64,000 nt of DNA from Schistosoma mansoni (lineage: Eukaryota > Platyhelminthes > Trematoda > Strigeidida > Schistosomatidae), in assembly GCF_000237925.1 (NCBI RefSeq), contig NC_031501.1, positions 5,772,166 to 5,836,165 of the forward strand. Reading direction: 5' to 3'. The notes beneath the pieces were generated by a model. That model made no database searches. It saw only the letters and a program-made list of their open reading frames with translations, and had not been told where the DNA came from. The translations under genes and the position numbers were made by a program. Of this stretch, positions 46,750 to 58,255 are shown one piece after another (position 1 is the first letter of the stretch; every line of letters begins with the position of its first letter).

Positions 46750-48375
46750 ATGGAACGGTTGGATATAAATTCAGGTTTTAATGCTTTTGAGGAGTACATG
46801 GAGAGGTTCGAAATCTGGGCTATGACCAAGGAAGACGATGAGGATTTTAATATTGTGGCCCATTTCCTTACATTCATCGGGAAAGAAGCATACAGCCTTA
46901 TAAAGATTTTGGCACTTCCAGACAAACCGATTTCACTCCCCTATGCAACTCTCAAGCAACTACTGTTGGATCATATAAAGTATACAAATTCCGGATGCGG
47001 TAAGAGAGAAAAATCCGATAAAATGACTCTCCAGAACTTCAGGAATTCCACTTTAATAAGTCGTCGCAGTTCGATGCGTAATCAAAGTTATTCAGATAAT
47101 ACTTCATTGAGTTGTGAAACAGTCCATGATGATGAGCACGAGTTTAGTAAATGCATGTTCTGCGGCAAGTTTCACCCATGTAATTCATGTATATTTCGTA
47201 ATTCTAAATGCTTTAAATGTGGTATAACTGGGCATACTCAGTCAGTTTGTAATACCATGCTTCATTTTGCTGTAAGTAATGCTAAGATGGATGCTTCTAA
47301 TGATCAGTTATCTTTATTTAGAAGTGGTATAACGTCACATAGCAGTCCAGAGTTAAATGAAACTCAGAATCATTGTGAGACAAAAATTTTTAACCAACAA
47401 ACTTATCGGATTTCTCATGTTATTGAACCAGATATGGTTTGTCGTAATAATTCACATACTTCTGATGGAATTTCTTACAACTCTGAGAATAGAATGTGGA
47501 ATGAGTCAAATCATGATCAAAAACCAGATTCAGTCTTGGTAGATGCTGAATTCCCTGATGATCAATTATTCTCTAATGAAAATCTTAATCAATTTGAGGA
47601 AAATATTTCAGAGAAATCGAATTCTGATATCATATCAAGTGTCAGTGGTCCTCACAATGAATTTATCTCTAATGATATTCCTAATGAATGTGACAAATAT
47701 GTTTCTTATGAGTTGAATTCTAGTCATATTTCTGATGTTATTGTGTCAGATGTTGGATACTCTTACGAACAATGTACGTTGAATAGAATCCCTAGTCAGG
47801 GGTATAACGAATCAGAGGGGATAGCAAAATTTACCGAAATAATCAGAGAACCAGCTTGCCCAGAAGTGAAGTTCGCACAGACAGAGAATCCAAATCAAGT
47901 CCAAGATTATCCTAATGAATATGAGGCAGATGAATGTTTTCTATTCGATTATTTCGCAGGTAAATCAAGCCTAATTGAATCACATGTGTTAATTACATGT
48001 ATCAATGCATATCCATCTGTGTATTCTAATATGAATAACAAAAAGAATGTGTATCATGATTTTTATTCAAGTCAAAGTCACATGATGGAATACCTCAAAT
48101 TATATATCAGTGTTTATCCCCAAATATACAGTAGTCGATGCGTGAGATTTGAGAAGATACTGCAAATTGGAAATGTCATATTGGCTAAAACATTGCGACA
48201 TAAGGACCCAACATTATTTCGTGGGGGAGGATATTGTTGGAAAGTATATGATGCAAATTCTAAATATCAATGGTTTCACTACACAACCGACATGCTGATT
48301 GTATACAATTCTAGAACCCAGGTGAGTCTGTTCCAATTTCCGTTGTTAATTCTAATACTAATGAGTGCATTCTAG
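46750..48375 (+). CDS. Gag-like protein of the short LTR element (541 codons)
   Basis: N-terminal capsid-like segment ('AFEEYMERFEIWAMTKED', 'FLTFIGKEAYSLIKILALP', about residues 10-80), then paired CCHC/CCCH-like knuckles at about residues 137-167 ('CMFCGKFHPC', 'CFKCGITGHTQSVC'). A long acidic, Asn/Ser-rich middle (about 180-400) follows. The C-terminal portion (about 450-525) has 'GNVILAKTLRHKDPTLFRGG' and 'YCWKVYDANSKYQWF', which is patterned like the tail that follows the integrase core in Gypsy elements. So the protein appears to join a gag front to a pol end. The function of the C-terminal part is inference only. Confidence 0.8.
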   Translation: MERLDINSGFNAFEEYMERFEIWAMTKEDDEDFNIVAHFLTFIGKEAYSLIKILALPDKPISLPYATLKQLLLDHIKYTNSGCGKREKSDKMTLQNFRNSTLISRRSSMRNQSYSDNTSLSCETVHDDEHEFSKCMFCGKFHPCNSCIFRNSKCFKCGITGHTQSVCNTMLHFAVSNAKMDASNDQLSLFRSGITSHSSPELNETQNHCETKIFNQQTYRISHVIEPDMVCRNNSHTSDGISYNSENRMWNESNHDQKPDSVLVDAEFPDDQLFSNENLNQFEENISEKSNSDIISSVSGPHNEFISNDIPNECDKYVSYELNSSHISDVIVSDVGYSYEQCTLNRIPSQGYNESEGIAKFTEIIREPACPEVKFAQTENPNQVQDYPNEYEADECFLFDYFAGKSSLIESHVLITCINAYPSVYSNMNNKKNVYHDFYSSQSHMMEYLKLYISVYPQIYSSRCVRFEKILQIGNVILAKTLRHKDPTLFRGGGYCWKVYDANSKYQWFHYTTDMLIVYNSRTQVSLFQFPLLILILMSAF

Positions 48376-48485
48376 ATAATACAGAGTGTACATTCAATAC
48401 ACCATCGGACAGATGTAAGATGAACTTAAGAAGAAGACGAACAATCGATTACAGACACCTACACTCCAATTCGAGCTGTGGCGGA

Positions 48486-48651
48486 TGTGATGTTTAAATA
48501 AATCAATGACTTCTTCGTATTGATGACTGTTGTAATTTTGAATTCCAAATACAATACATTCGTTCGGGCTCATCTAATACTTCTTGATTACATTGCGTTA
48601 TTCCGGGGATTACTAGTTCATACTACAATTCAAATACTTCTAATTATCATA
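48486..48651 (+). repeat. 3' LTR (166 bp)
   Basis: Identical to the 5' LTR. Followed by the 5-bp target duplication. Confidence 0.9.
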
Positions 48652-49479
48652 CAGCCACATCCTTCGCCGGCACATGATCTCGGTTCTTGACAGATTCCTG
48701 CTGTATGGTTCGCCTTCAGGCAGACATGACACAAATCCTTCCTTAATACAAACTCTATCCTTTCATTAACATCCTTATTTCTAAATCTTCCACATTGGTC
48801 TAAGGGCTGGTTTCCAGTACATAATAAACATGACAACCCAAGAGTCCTTGGTCTTACGTGTAGCGACATCAGACCCACTCGTGTAAGCAAACGACACCCT
48901 CGCTTCATACTCTTAGTCAAGGTTTTTTAGTAACAGCAATCGATTGCCTTTGGCTGCGATTAGAAAGATCATCACTGACAAGTAATCTATATCTAGTATT
49001 AGCAATGTCTGACTGCTCCTTCACAAATTTGCAAAGGTCCTTGAATGAAGGCTCTCTACCTGTCTTAAGAATCCTACATGCAACTTTAACCCATTCTCTC
49101 TGTAAGTGTAGTGGGAGTTTTAAAAACATACATTCGATGGTCTTTGTAGAATTAAGATCGGATACATAGTTTATCTGCGTGAGTGTTAGCTCACAAATAT
49201 GCATCTCACTAGATAGTCTTTTTAAACTGTCTGGGTCAATCCCCTTAATAGCAGGGATATTCAGCATCTTATCAATAAATGCATGGGCTACGTTGCGCTT
49301 CTGACCTAATGCTTCTTCGAGAAGCTCTAACGCCTTGCGATAGCCTTCTTCTGGCTCTAGCAATCCATAATGAACAATAGTTGCCTTAGCTTCACCATCA
49401 CAATACTGAATCAAATAGTTTAACCTAGATCGGAATCCAACTCTTTCATCAAAAATCTTCGAAATTTCGTATGAAAGAG

Positions 49480-49900
49480 CGAGACTAAGCTATACTGACG
49501 ACTTTTGAACGAATCTTAAATGACCTTGAGAAATATTAGCCAATTAGAAGACAGTTAGTATACAGTAAAAATGTATTATACAAAACTCAACCATTAAAGG
49601 GGATACTGTTCTTTTACAGGGCTCGAAAACTTCTCAAGGTCAGATATAGGTTCAGAAGTTCTAAAATCATAGTGATTACGGTACAGGAACACATCCATAT
49701 GGCTCCATACTAGTCGACCTATGGAGCCATGATAAGGTCTCAAAAATTCTTTTAGCCTCGACCATATAGCTTCAATGTTGTTGGTATGTTGATATGGTTT
49801 AGGGTTAAGGATGAGATTATAAATTATGGACGACCTTTGAGCGACGCTAGAGTGACCCTGAGAAAGTCAACATAATAACTAAGACCAAATGAGGGTTATA
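49480..49900. repeat. Pair of MITE-TIR-like motifs flanking a hairpin
   Basis: 'ctatactgacgacttttgaa' (49490) and 'atggacgacctttgagcgac' (49828) resemble the inner TIR of the 17.8-kb MITE-like element, but here both lie in the same orientation. Between them is a perfect 11-bp inverted repeat with a 10-nt loop (49699-49709 and 49720-49730). It may be a relict of a related DNA element. Confidence 0.4.
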
Positions 49901-50139
49901 AATCTGTGTGAAGAATTCAAATTATGATTTACAGTTCATGATTAAGGCTAGGAATCATACTTAGGGTTTTCATCACGAACTGACATCAACTATACATATG
50001 TTGTATTAAAGTTGTTGAATTGAAGTGTTGTGAAGAAACCGTTTCGGGTTTCCTCAAAAATGGACATAACCAACAACATCAAATGACACTGATAAGGACA
50101 TGGTGAAGTTCAGTACCATCATAAGATTGACGGAACTAG

Positions 50140-52740
50140 AATTCCTCAGCAGACTTGGGTATCCGAGCACAGGACCCCTGAATGCAACGGTGGTTCCTTA
50201 AACTCTGTGGGTGACTGCACCCTAGTCAACAAAGTTAAAAAGTACCGGGTGTCACCGTCTAAGAAGTTGAACATCCCACGTGTTGTAGTGAAATCAATTG
50301 GTGATTTGGCAGTTAAATCTACCCTGAAGATTGTCCGACCGGTCAGCAAAGAGCACAGGAATCTGGAGAGCGCTTCAACCACCGAACAACAAGGTTCTCA
50401 AACTGAACGTACTCGGAAACCTGGAAAAAATCACGGTTCGCCTAAGACTACTTCATGTAACGCTCACAAATGCTACCGACGTAGAGAATGTGTTACGGAC
50501 TAGTCACTTCCTGAAATCAGATGGGAATGTAAGGATGCTGCCATACATACCGTATTCTGAGGGCAATCTCACCCGAAACATTTCTAAGGAATCTCGCGAG
50601 AGTCTTTTCCGCAGAAGAAATATAATTGCACAAGATATACCAGAAAACATGGATCCTGACCACACAAATCCTGATAATCAGGAGTCGAAATTCATCAAAC
50701 AGTCCTTGAAGTTCGGAAACATATTGACTTAACAAGTGGTGAGACTAGTCAACGAGGACGAGGATTCTAGACCCAGGCTGATAACGATAACCTTCCCATC
50801 CCTCCATGTGGCGGCTGCAACTCTCAAAGCATTTCGTGCCCACAGACGTCGGTTGGCAACGGGAATCTACATGCACCCGGATAGGCCAACTGATGCCATA
50901 ATCAAGCACAAAGGCAAATTGGGGCTGGCTATTACACTTGTGGACCGTCAAGGCTATGAAAAAAAACGTGGAAAGAACAGGGGCTACCAACTCGGAAAAC
51001 CCTGTGCAGGTATGCTACCTGTCCATTCACATAAGACTCATACAGATAAACAGGACGGGAAAGCTCACGCGTTTCTAAGTGAAAGCAAACACTGCTTGTA
51101 TATGAACGCCGTAAGTTTACCGAATAAAATAGATGAGCTGTGTAAACCCAGTAATACTATTAATGCTCATCTTGTAGGAATATCTGAAACATGGACATCT
51201 CACCTGATGGCACAGAAGCTAGCAGTACTTAGGATGTTTTTGTTTTGTAACGAGAGAAAAACAGGAATGGGGGAGAAGTAGCCTTATCCTTGTGTTCTGG
51301 CTTGGAAGTACACCAAGTGCACAACCGAGGGCTTATCAATCTTGATGAATACGTATGGTGTTCAGTAATATTGTCTACCGCCACGAAGTGCCTAGTTGGG
51401 GTCATCTACAGGAAGTCCACTGTTGATATCGAGTATGAAAATCATATGCTGGAAGGATTAATCAGCTCTACGAGTCTCAGATCAACTCATATCCTGGTTC
51501 TAGGGGAATTCAATCTTCCTAAAGTCGATTTCGCGGAGCATGCGTACATTGGAGGTGGAAACTCTACTAAAACTCTGTTCTTCAACCTCATTGAGGGTCT
51601 GGAATTATTAGAAAATGTGAAGTCGGCAACTCATTGAGAAAACAGTCAGACGCTGTCGCTCTTAGACTGTATATTTACAAACGAATAATTCTTGGTGAAC
51701 AGCCTCTCAATCCTGGCTAGCCTGGGGAAAAGATATCACACCGTCATAGCTTTCAGTTTTATCAGCAAAAATGAGCTAAAACATCCTACCGACTACAGGC
51801 ACTGGAATTTCAAAAGGTCGGATGTGTCAACTTTACAAGGCAATCGGCAGCAGGTAGAATGGGAAGTTCACCCTGATCTTGATGCCAATGCCCACTGGAA
51901 TTTCTTAATCTACACAATCTTACGTGCTACAAAGTAGTCTTTTCCACTAACGGTTCACAAAGTCTACCAGCAACCTACAGTCATCAAGAACCGCACTCTT
52001 CGTTTGCTAGGCCGCGAAAGGAAGTGCTGGGCGGAATACAAACGAACTGGTAACAACGGCGCGTACAGGCAATACAAGCATGTAAGGAACATATGTACAA
52101 AGGCAATAAGAGAGGACGGGTTTCAGTACCAGATAAAGCTTATCGATAAATTTATCTCCGAACCGAAAACCTTATTCCGTCATTCAGCCTCTCTTCGACA
52201 AGCCAGAACTAGAGTTTCCCAACTGCTAACAAAGAAGATGACGCCGCTAACCTTCTAGCTGAACAGTTTTCTCGAACATTTAAACAGGCCCACACTAACT
52301 ATAATGATGAAAGCTTCATCTGCAACCGCACAGGAATTTCCGAAATTAAACTGAGTGCTGACTTGATGTTCAGGAAACTCAATAACCTAAAAAAGACACT
52401 TCTCCTGGTCCGGATATGGTCCATTTTGCTGAACTGAGGGAAGCAGCTCCACTCTTGGCAACACCGCTTAGTGTGCTGTTCTCACATTCGCTAAGCAGAC
52501 ACACATAACCGGTAATTCGGAAGCTGGCTCACATCACATTGAATTTCAAGGGAGGTCGACTCAGTAAACATTCCAGCTACCGAACGGTGGCACTTATCCC
52601 TATACCCTCAAATATTATGGAGTCCCTGATGTGCGACGGTACACATGAATATTTATTATCCGTAAACTTTTCGCCCCATTTTATGCGCTTTGTTTATTCA
52701 TTCGGCATAAAACTAATGACAACTTGATGCTCTGGTCGTA
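50140..52740 (+). mobile_element. CR1-clade LINE (ORF1, endonuclease, RT start), degenerate
   Basis: Plus strand. ORF1-like region (50.3-51.3 kb), then the apurinic endonuclease ('HILVLGEFNLPKVDF' near 51500), connecting region ('WAEYKRTGNNGAYRQYKHVR', about 52030), and the RT N-terminal motifs ('FKGGRLSKHSSYRTVALIPI', 52540-52620, then 'NIMESLMCDG'). This matches the CR1 pattern 'KGG..S..NYRPVAL.PI.SKIME'. The rest of RT is missing after about 52740, so the copy is 3'-truncated as well as frame-broken. 3' truncation is unusual for a LINE and suggests a later deletion. Confidence 0.82.
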
Positions 52741-53400
52741 AAACCTGATACTACTTGTTACGAATTACTCTATTTCCTGGTGCCATTTTCTTATGTTTCC
52801 TTCATTTGTTTTACAGTAGCTTCATGAAAATAGATTGAATATTGGAGTTCGCCATCAATACTTAAAGTCTACAGGCTCCGGATTTGCATTTGGCGTAACC
52901 TTGTAGGTAACTCCCTGTGTTCCTCTAATATTAAACTATCAACTTTAATGTCGAAGGTGTAAATTTTGTATTGTATAGAAAATGTTAGCAGTTTCTTGTT
53001 TTCATTATTCGAAGGAAACTCCGGTAATATTGAGCACTCCAAGCTACCAATAAAGGGTAAATAAAGGCGAACAAAGGGGAAAATACGTTGAAAAATAAAG
53101 GGTAAACGCTCCTAAATCTCCGTTTTTTCGCTCATCGTAAGAAATAATTCGGAATTTCCCTTTATGTCTCTCTGTTCATCAGATGTTTCTGAATTGTCTA
53201 CTTATCGCTTAAATACACACCGAATAGTCTACTTTTCGCCCTAATACACGCCGGTTTATCTAAGTTTGCTTCAGTTTTCAATACACGTTTGGTCTAACTC
53301 CAAATGTATTCTGTTTTCGCCTTCATTTCCATAAAACACTACACGACAACTGCATTCGACGTTAAAAATGATGCATGTTCAGCAAAATTTGTTGAAGAGA
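52741..53400. other. No recognised features
   Basis: Unique-looking AT-rich sequence between the CR1 remnant and the U copy. Confidence 0.45.
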
Positions 53401-53402
53401 AA

Positions 53403-53922
53403 ACATTTATTTATTTGAACATACAAATATTGGTACTATGGGAGACCGAATACATATGCACCACATAAGTCATCCGATTTGTGAGTGGGATGTGATACTG
53501 CCCAGGTGCCCAAACTGAAGCGGATGGTTTCCTTAGGGACCACACTCGGAGCCTTCAACCTAAAGGTCTGATCCACAAGGCAGTGGAGTAACGTTAGGAT
53601 ATGCAGTCTCATGGTAGGAGGTGGCCAATAATTGGTTCATACGCTATTTGTTCCTTCAGGATACTGGAGCCCATGTGCACCATTGGTTTGGAATCTGGGT
53701 TTACCAACTCCCCTAGGTGGACTTTCCGTGTCCACCAACCCGGTTAAAGCGCCTGACATTCGCTTTTGTCCTCTCAACTTCGTAAACAACCCCCCGTTTT
53801 CGAGAATGCAGTGAGTAGGACTTCTCTGGCAGTGGCTGTATATGCGTGGCCATGCGAGAGCATTTCGATAGGGAGGGATGACTCTCTAAACTCTCGACCG
53901 TACCATGGCATTTGGGGGCATT
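53403..53922 (-). repeat. Repeat U, minus-strand full copy
   Basis: Minus strand, 5' end near 53922 ('cccccaaatgcc') to the AAATAAATAAATG tail near 53403. Combines 5' type 2 with 3' type b. TSD not resolved. Confidence 0.9.
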
Positions 53923-54580
53923 ATGAGTAGTTGACAGATGCTAGAGCATCAGTCGTTATTTATTTTAATCGTAATTACCATATCTTATTGCAATTTGAAA
54001 AGATCTACAAGAGAAAAAATAGGTCATATGTTATTATTTTGGCACGTGTATTTAATTTCTAGTGCACTTAAAATCAAACAGGCATTCTCAAAACTCACTC
54101 AAAGAGTTTCTAATGCAAGCTAGAAAATAAGCTCATGTTTGAAAAAATGTTTATTGAAAGCAAAGTTGAACATGATAAATATTCCACTGGTAATGCCTTT
54201 TTGTAACGCCTGCTAGACTATTGAGAAGCGAAGTAATCTTATGAGTTCTGAAATTTAATGAACAATCACAACAGTATCTAACTGCTATTTTTTAAGCAAC
54301 TGAATTGGTGAAGTTTTACTTACAGTCATGTTCGTTAACACTGAACATTTTGCCTATAGAACAGTAGGGACTAGCTATCACTTCAAATTAGTACATATAT
54401 GTCCTTGTTTTCTTCGTTGACGCCTTTTTATTTTGTATCATGTTGTGAAAACACCCTTGCGTCGCGATGGCCTGCAGTTTAGCAAGGTCTTTTCCGTTGA
54501 CGGATGATGACAAACCGATTAGTTAATATGCCTGAAGCTTTTAAAAAGAACATATCTTACTTCTTATGCAGCCGTAAAAC
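53923..54580. other. No firm features
   Basis: An ATG-led 19-codon frame at 54467 ('MACSLARSFPLTDDDKPIS') could be a tiny 5' exon for the exon at 54680, but its possible donor gives the wrong phase, so I do not call it. Confidence 0.3.
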
Positions 54581-54602
54581 CTGCACTTCTAAAGTACTCT
54601 TT

Positions 54603-54650
54603 TCGACGAAGTGCCAAGTAGTATGAAATGGCTGGCAACCTCGGGTGTCA
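54603..54650 (+). repeat. Decayed family-C hammerhead remnant
   Basis: 'cgacgaagtgccaagtagta' then 'tgaaat' matches the family C core and helix II region at 42471-42494 with several changes. The ribozyme should be inactive. Confidence 0.5.
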
Positions 54651-54679
54651 TGACAAAATATAGCGCATAAACGTTTCAG

Positions 54680-54973
54680 GGTTATCATCCACTAACCGCG
54701 TCAACATGGCCATCTGCAATACAAACATATGATCCCATTAATTTTGTTGACTTACAAATTTGTCCTTTATGTCTTCTTGAAGACAATCGTCCAACGTTCC
54801 TAGTTCCTCCTCAGATGACAAAGGGAACTGCTGACTTGATAGTCCTCAATGATGCGGATGTTCACACCCACCAGACTTCGGCAGTAGCTGCCTCGTGTTG
54901 GGACTCAAGTCTGAAATTGGCCGACGACATATTCCGCAGTACAGCATACAGTCTATCAAATCTTAAAAATTAA
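54680..54973 (+). CDS. Orphan candidate terminal exon (97 codons), function unknown
   Basis: An open frame of 97 codons with stop at 54971-54973 follows a good acceptor ('acgtttcag') and has no ATG at its start. It reads 'GYHPLTASTWPSAIQTYDPI', 'FVDLQICPLCLLEDNRPTFL', 'VPPQMTKGTADLIVLNDADV' and so on to 'SLSNLKN'. It has balanced, non-repetitive composition unlike the surrounding AT-rich DNA, which supports coding. The CPLC pair could bind metal or be chance. I do not recognise the family. A stretch in the +1 frame continues to a donor-like 'CCAACCAG|gtaatt' at about 55068, so an alternative splice form is possible. It may belong to a gene with upstream exons beyond the repeats. Confidence 0.4.
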   Translation, partial: GYHPLTASTWPSAIQTYDPINFVDLQICPLCLLEDNRPTFLVPPQMTKGTADLIVLNDADVHTHQTSAVAASCWDSSLKLADDIFRSTAYSLSNLKN

Positions 54974-55069
54974 CTCAATCGGACTCGTGACTTACTTGAT
55001 CTCTAACTTACTGCCTACGCGCCTAGATTCGGACGTTGAGGGAGACGTATCCGATTGTGTCCAACCAGG

Positions 55070-57298
55070 TAATTAATATTAGTACTAAGATTTGCATAAC
55101 AAAATGAACTTGGATCGATGAGTTAGTAAGAAGCTTCATTCCTATAAGACAAATTCGTGTTCTCTTTATGTACTGTTTGCGGTTTCTAACCGTAAGTCCT
55201 TTCTGACAACTCCCTTAGTTATTTCCCAATAGTGAATACTCTTCAGAAAATCGATTTTTAAGTCGTTCGTAAATAATTATGTAGATTTTTGCATTGGTTA
55301 GAATAACCCCGACAATTTTAAGGTGAGCCTAACTGTGATGGCTGGTCGTTTTTCAGGCAAATTGTCTCAAAAGATCGCAAGTCGCATTACCAATTTAAGT
55401 ATCGTTCAACTCAAATAAGAACTTGTCCCCTGGACCTTTGTTTTTCCCCTCTTTTCGTTTAGTCCCTACCTGCAGTTTCTCGGGTCGTCTGGCAACTACT
55501 GTCCATACCTAGGTACTTTAGTCTCATTGCTATCCCACTGTCATGAATTGTAGGATATGACAGTCAACTATTTTGAATCAACATAATTCCCATAGCTGGC
55601 AGATGGATAAAATAAACCTTAAAAATCCTTTGTAATTGCTTATTTAGGGGTAGAGTTTGCCACATAATCCTAAGTTTTCCTTAAAGTTCAACAAGCGTTT
55701 GTCGTCACGGGAAAATAGGTCAAAATACTTACAATTAATGCGGTTCACCGCAGCGCTGCAAGTATTGATTTGTAGGCTTACAGGATTCAACCCAGTGTTC
55801 ATCCTAGTACCAACGTTCCAGCCAATGTTTTTCTACAAACTAGGATGGTTGGAATTTAAAACTTTAAGTTTTTAGCAAAAGGAATTTGATGTAATGGAAT
55901 ACAAAATATGCACCAGGGTGAATAAAATGACAACACTAGGAAGTTTATATAAAGAGAAACCGTATAATTGTTACATAAATAGACAAAAGTAGTGTTGTTT
56001 ACAGATACAGTTCAGTTAAAGACTATCGAAGTAGACTTTGAAGTTGATTTAACTGAACTATCGAGGGGAGCGTTAAGGTTATTGTCTTGGTCGCTGTGAT
56101 TTTTATGAATTTAAATCTCATTTTTAATGTCAGGGTGAACTCTTATTTTTAAAGGCAACTCTTGTCTTTATAAAAAACGGTAGAGAATCCTACTGCAGAA
56201 TCGTCTTGTCAATTTTATCTTATGCTTATGTGATACTTAAACCTGTTTTGACGCATCTTTATCTGAGACTATGTTAATTGTGACTGACTAACGAACCAAG
56301 ATCACCACCAGCTTTTGTTCTGGAACATTTCTGATAACGTTTAAACCAACTGAGTTGCATGAGCATTGGGATCTTATCTCTGGAGTCTTGATGAACCGAT
56401 ACAGTTATCTTTTATCCTACTGCTCCTTGCCGTAAATTGATGGTCTCCACTTTTTCCACCCATTACTAAGACAAATAATATGTAGCGTGGAATTCTATAA
56501 AACATCTGTGAAACCTATTCAAGTTCTTTTTTATGGTTGTGTCATTATAAATGGTTTATGAATAAATAGTTAACTAGCTTTGGAAATATCCTCAGGTATA
56601 TTTTGTTTCATTTAGTCTCTGACTAAATTTTATTTCATACACGCCTAGTTCCTTCCTCTGACAGACCTGAAGTATTTGTACTTTACGAACAACATGTTTA
56701 AGGAATTTTATTGTTTATTTTTTAGAGGTTTTTAGGGATTTAATTACCCGAAACCCAGTAGTTGTGAATCAGTACAATCGATAATGTTTAAGGAGTACTT
56801 GATTTTCACAAGTAAAAGGAGTGTTTTGATATTATTACTTCCATATCGATGCTTTGTGGATAAAGCATGAAGCTCACTGGTTCATTGTAAACATTTCAAA
56901 ATTAAGATAATCAAAACACCATACAAGTCAATATATACTTGTGTCACTATAATTTTAGTGCAGTGATTTCTTCCACAACCTCCCATTCGTCTTTATTTGT
57001 AATTGTTATTTGCAAACGGATGACACTAATAAGTATTTAAACTTATATTTCACGTTAATTCATCGGTTTTTTAATTTACTTAAAAATTGTAATTTGTTTA
57101 GTGAAACTGGATTTAAATTCAAAGTCCAAGCTGCTACTTAGTTGTTTAATGAATAACGTTTCTCTTGTTTTTTGTAGGTTTTTTTTAACAAATGCTCGTG
57201 TATACTACCTTCATTTGATTGACCACTTCGTTCCATATCAGTTTTATTGTGTCAATATTTTTACCAATTAGAAGTCTCTCACTCTGAAACATAAATAA
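55070..57298. other. Intergenic/5' region of the zinc-finger gene
   Basis: AT-rich, with no recognised repeat. An acceptor-like 'gttttttgtag' at about 57170 could end a 5'-UTR intron. Confidence 0.4.
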
Positions 57299-58255
57299 AT
57301 GTTTAGTCGCGTCCCTTTAGCTGATGACTTTAACCATCTCGCGCTTTGTGCTCGTGCAACTTTATCTCACCAGGCTGAAAAGAAGATTCACTCAATTCTG
57401 AATTGTGGACAACTGTCATTCAGGAGTAATTTAGGTAACTCTAAGGATGAAGTTATGCATATACAGCAGATTGTTACCAGTAATAATGACAGTATTATTC
57501 CTGGTATAATACCTACTAATAATGGAAATAATACAATTACTGCTACTACTGCTACTACTTCTAACAATAATATCCAATCAAATCAATGTGTAACCGTGCG
57601 TCATTCAACTAATTCTAATGAACGTGTAAAACGTCATCATTGTACAGATTGTTCGAAATCATTTCATCGTGCTAGTGATCTAGTTAAACATCGTCGTACT
57701 CATACAGGTGAAAAACCATTTGCTTGTATGCAGTGTGGTCGAGCATTTGCTGATTCAAGTAGTCTATCTGCGCATAAACGAATACATACTGGAGAACGTC
57801 CATATCATTGCTGTGATTGTGGCAAAAGTTTTTCCGTATCAAGTAGTCTTGTAAAACATAGACGAATACATACCGGTGAAAGACCGTATCGTTGCGAATT
57901 TTGCGGCAGATCATTTTCTGATAATAGTAGTTATAGCGCACATAAAAAACGTAGTCAGCGGTGTACACCTATTACCAGCACTAACAACAACAATACATTT
58001 AGTCTTCTTGGTAATGTTGGAGATTGCGGAAAAACAAAGTGCGAGGGTTGTGCTTTTCTCGATCCACATACACAAGCAGTTATACATCCTGCAGCGGCGG
58101 CCGCAGCTGCTGCTGTATCTGTTGAACACTTTTTAACGAATTCAAATATTAGTATGTCTAAAATAAATGGTGGTGAATTTTGTCCAACTTCTTTAAATTT
58201 AACATTTCCTAATCCACCGAATACAAATACTATGCCAGCTACAGCATTAACATGA
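57299..58255 (+). CDS. C2H2 zinc-finger transcription factor (318 aa)
   Basis: Intact 318-codon frame; TAA directly precedes the ATG in frame, so this start is likely. Four zinc fingers lie in tandem at residues about 114-135, 142-163, 170-191 and 198-222, with canonical 'TGEKPF' or 'TGERPY' linkers. That is a nuclear DNA-binding array of the Krüppel type. The first finger is '[21 protein letters not shown]'-like and the second to fourth carry 'SSSLSAHK', 'SSSLVKHR' and 'NSSYSAHK' helices. The fourth finger ends His...Cys ('HKKRSQRC'), so it is C2HC. The N-terminus is Asn/Thr-rich (residues 60-100), and there is an Ala run at about 263-272. Single-exon appearance. Orthologue not identified. 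Confidence 0.9.
   Translation: MFSRVPLADDFNHLALCARATLSHQAEKKIHSILNCGQLSFRSNLGNSKDEVMHIQQIVTSNNDSIIPGIIPTNNGNNTITATTATTSNNNIQSNQCVTVRHSTNSNERVKRHHCTDCSKSFHRASDLVKHRRTHTGEKPFACMQCGRAFADSSSLSAHKRIHTGERPYHCCDCGKSFSVSSSLVKHRRIHTGERPYRCEFCGRSFSDNSSYSAHKKRSQRCTPITSTNNNNTFSLLGNVGDCGKTKCEGCAFLDPHTQAVIHPAAAAAAAAVSVEHFLTNSNISMSKINGGEFCPTSLNLTFPNPPNTNTMPATALT

Larger units (their letters stand above)
46556..48656 (+). mobile_element. Short LTR element, gag-only (TR-GAG/TRIM-like), looks whole and young
   Basis: Two 166-bp LTRs (46561-46726 and 48486-48651) that read identical over their full length, start 'tgtgatgttt' and end 'attatcata'. The 5-bp target duplication 'cagcc' is at 46556-46560 and 48652-48656, inside the BEL/Pao fossil. 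One long reading frame lies between. No protease, RT or RNase H is present, so it must depend on another element. Identical LTRs mean a recent insertion. Confidence 0.9.
43545..49460 (-). mobile_element. BEL/Pao LTR retrotransposon fossil (Sinbad-like), split by a younger element
   Basis: Minus strand, family order: gag DUF1759-like domain (49460-48917, 'YLIQYCDGEAKATIVHYG'), CCHC knuckles (48900-48650), aspartic protease (about 46400-46260, 'AFLDSGSDASLI'), reverse transcriptase and RNase H-like parts (about 45400-44500, 'GVEKFNEPYAIKTPLGWTLF', 'SEFAYGVVAYVRF'), and integrase with the C-terminal DUF5641-like domain (44230-43545, 'LPRASHRGSVWGRIIKSIRR'). Resembles schistosome Sinbad/Tiao. It is broken, with many breaks and missing segments, and lacks its 5' end. 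A short LTR element has inserted at 46561-48651. Unexplained sequence also lies at about 45.4-46.2 kb. Confidence 0.88.
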
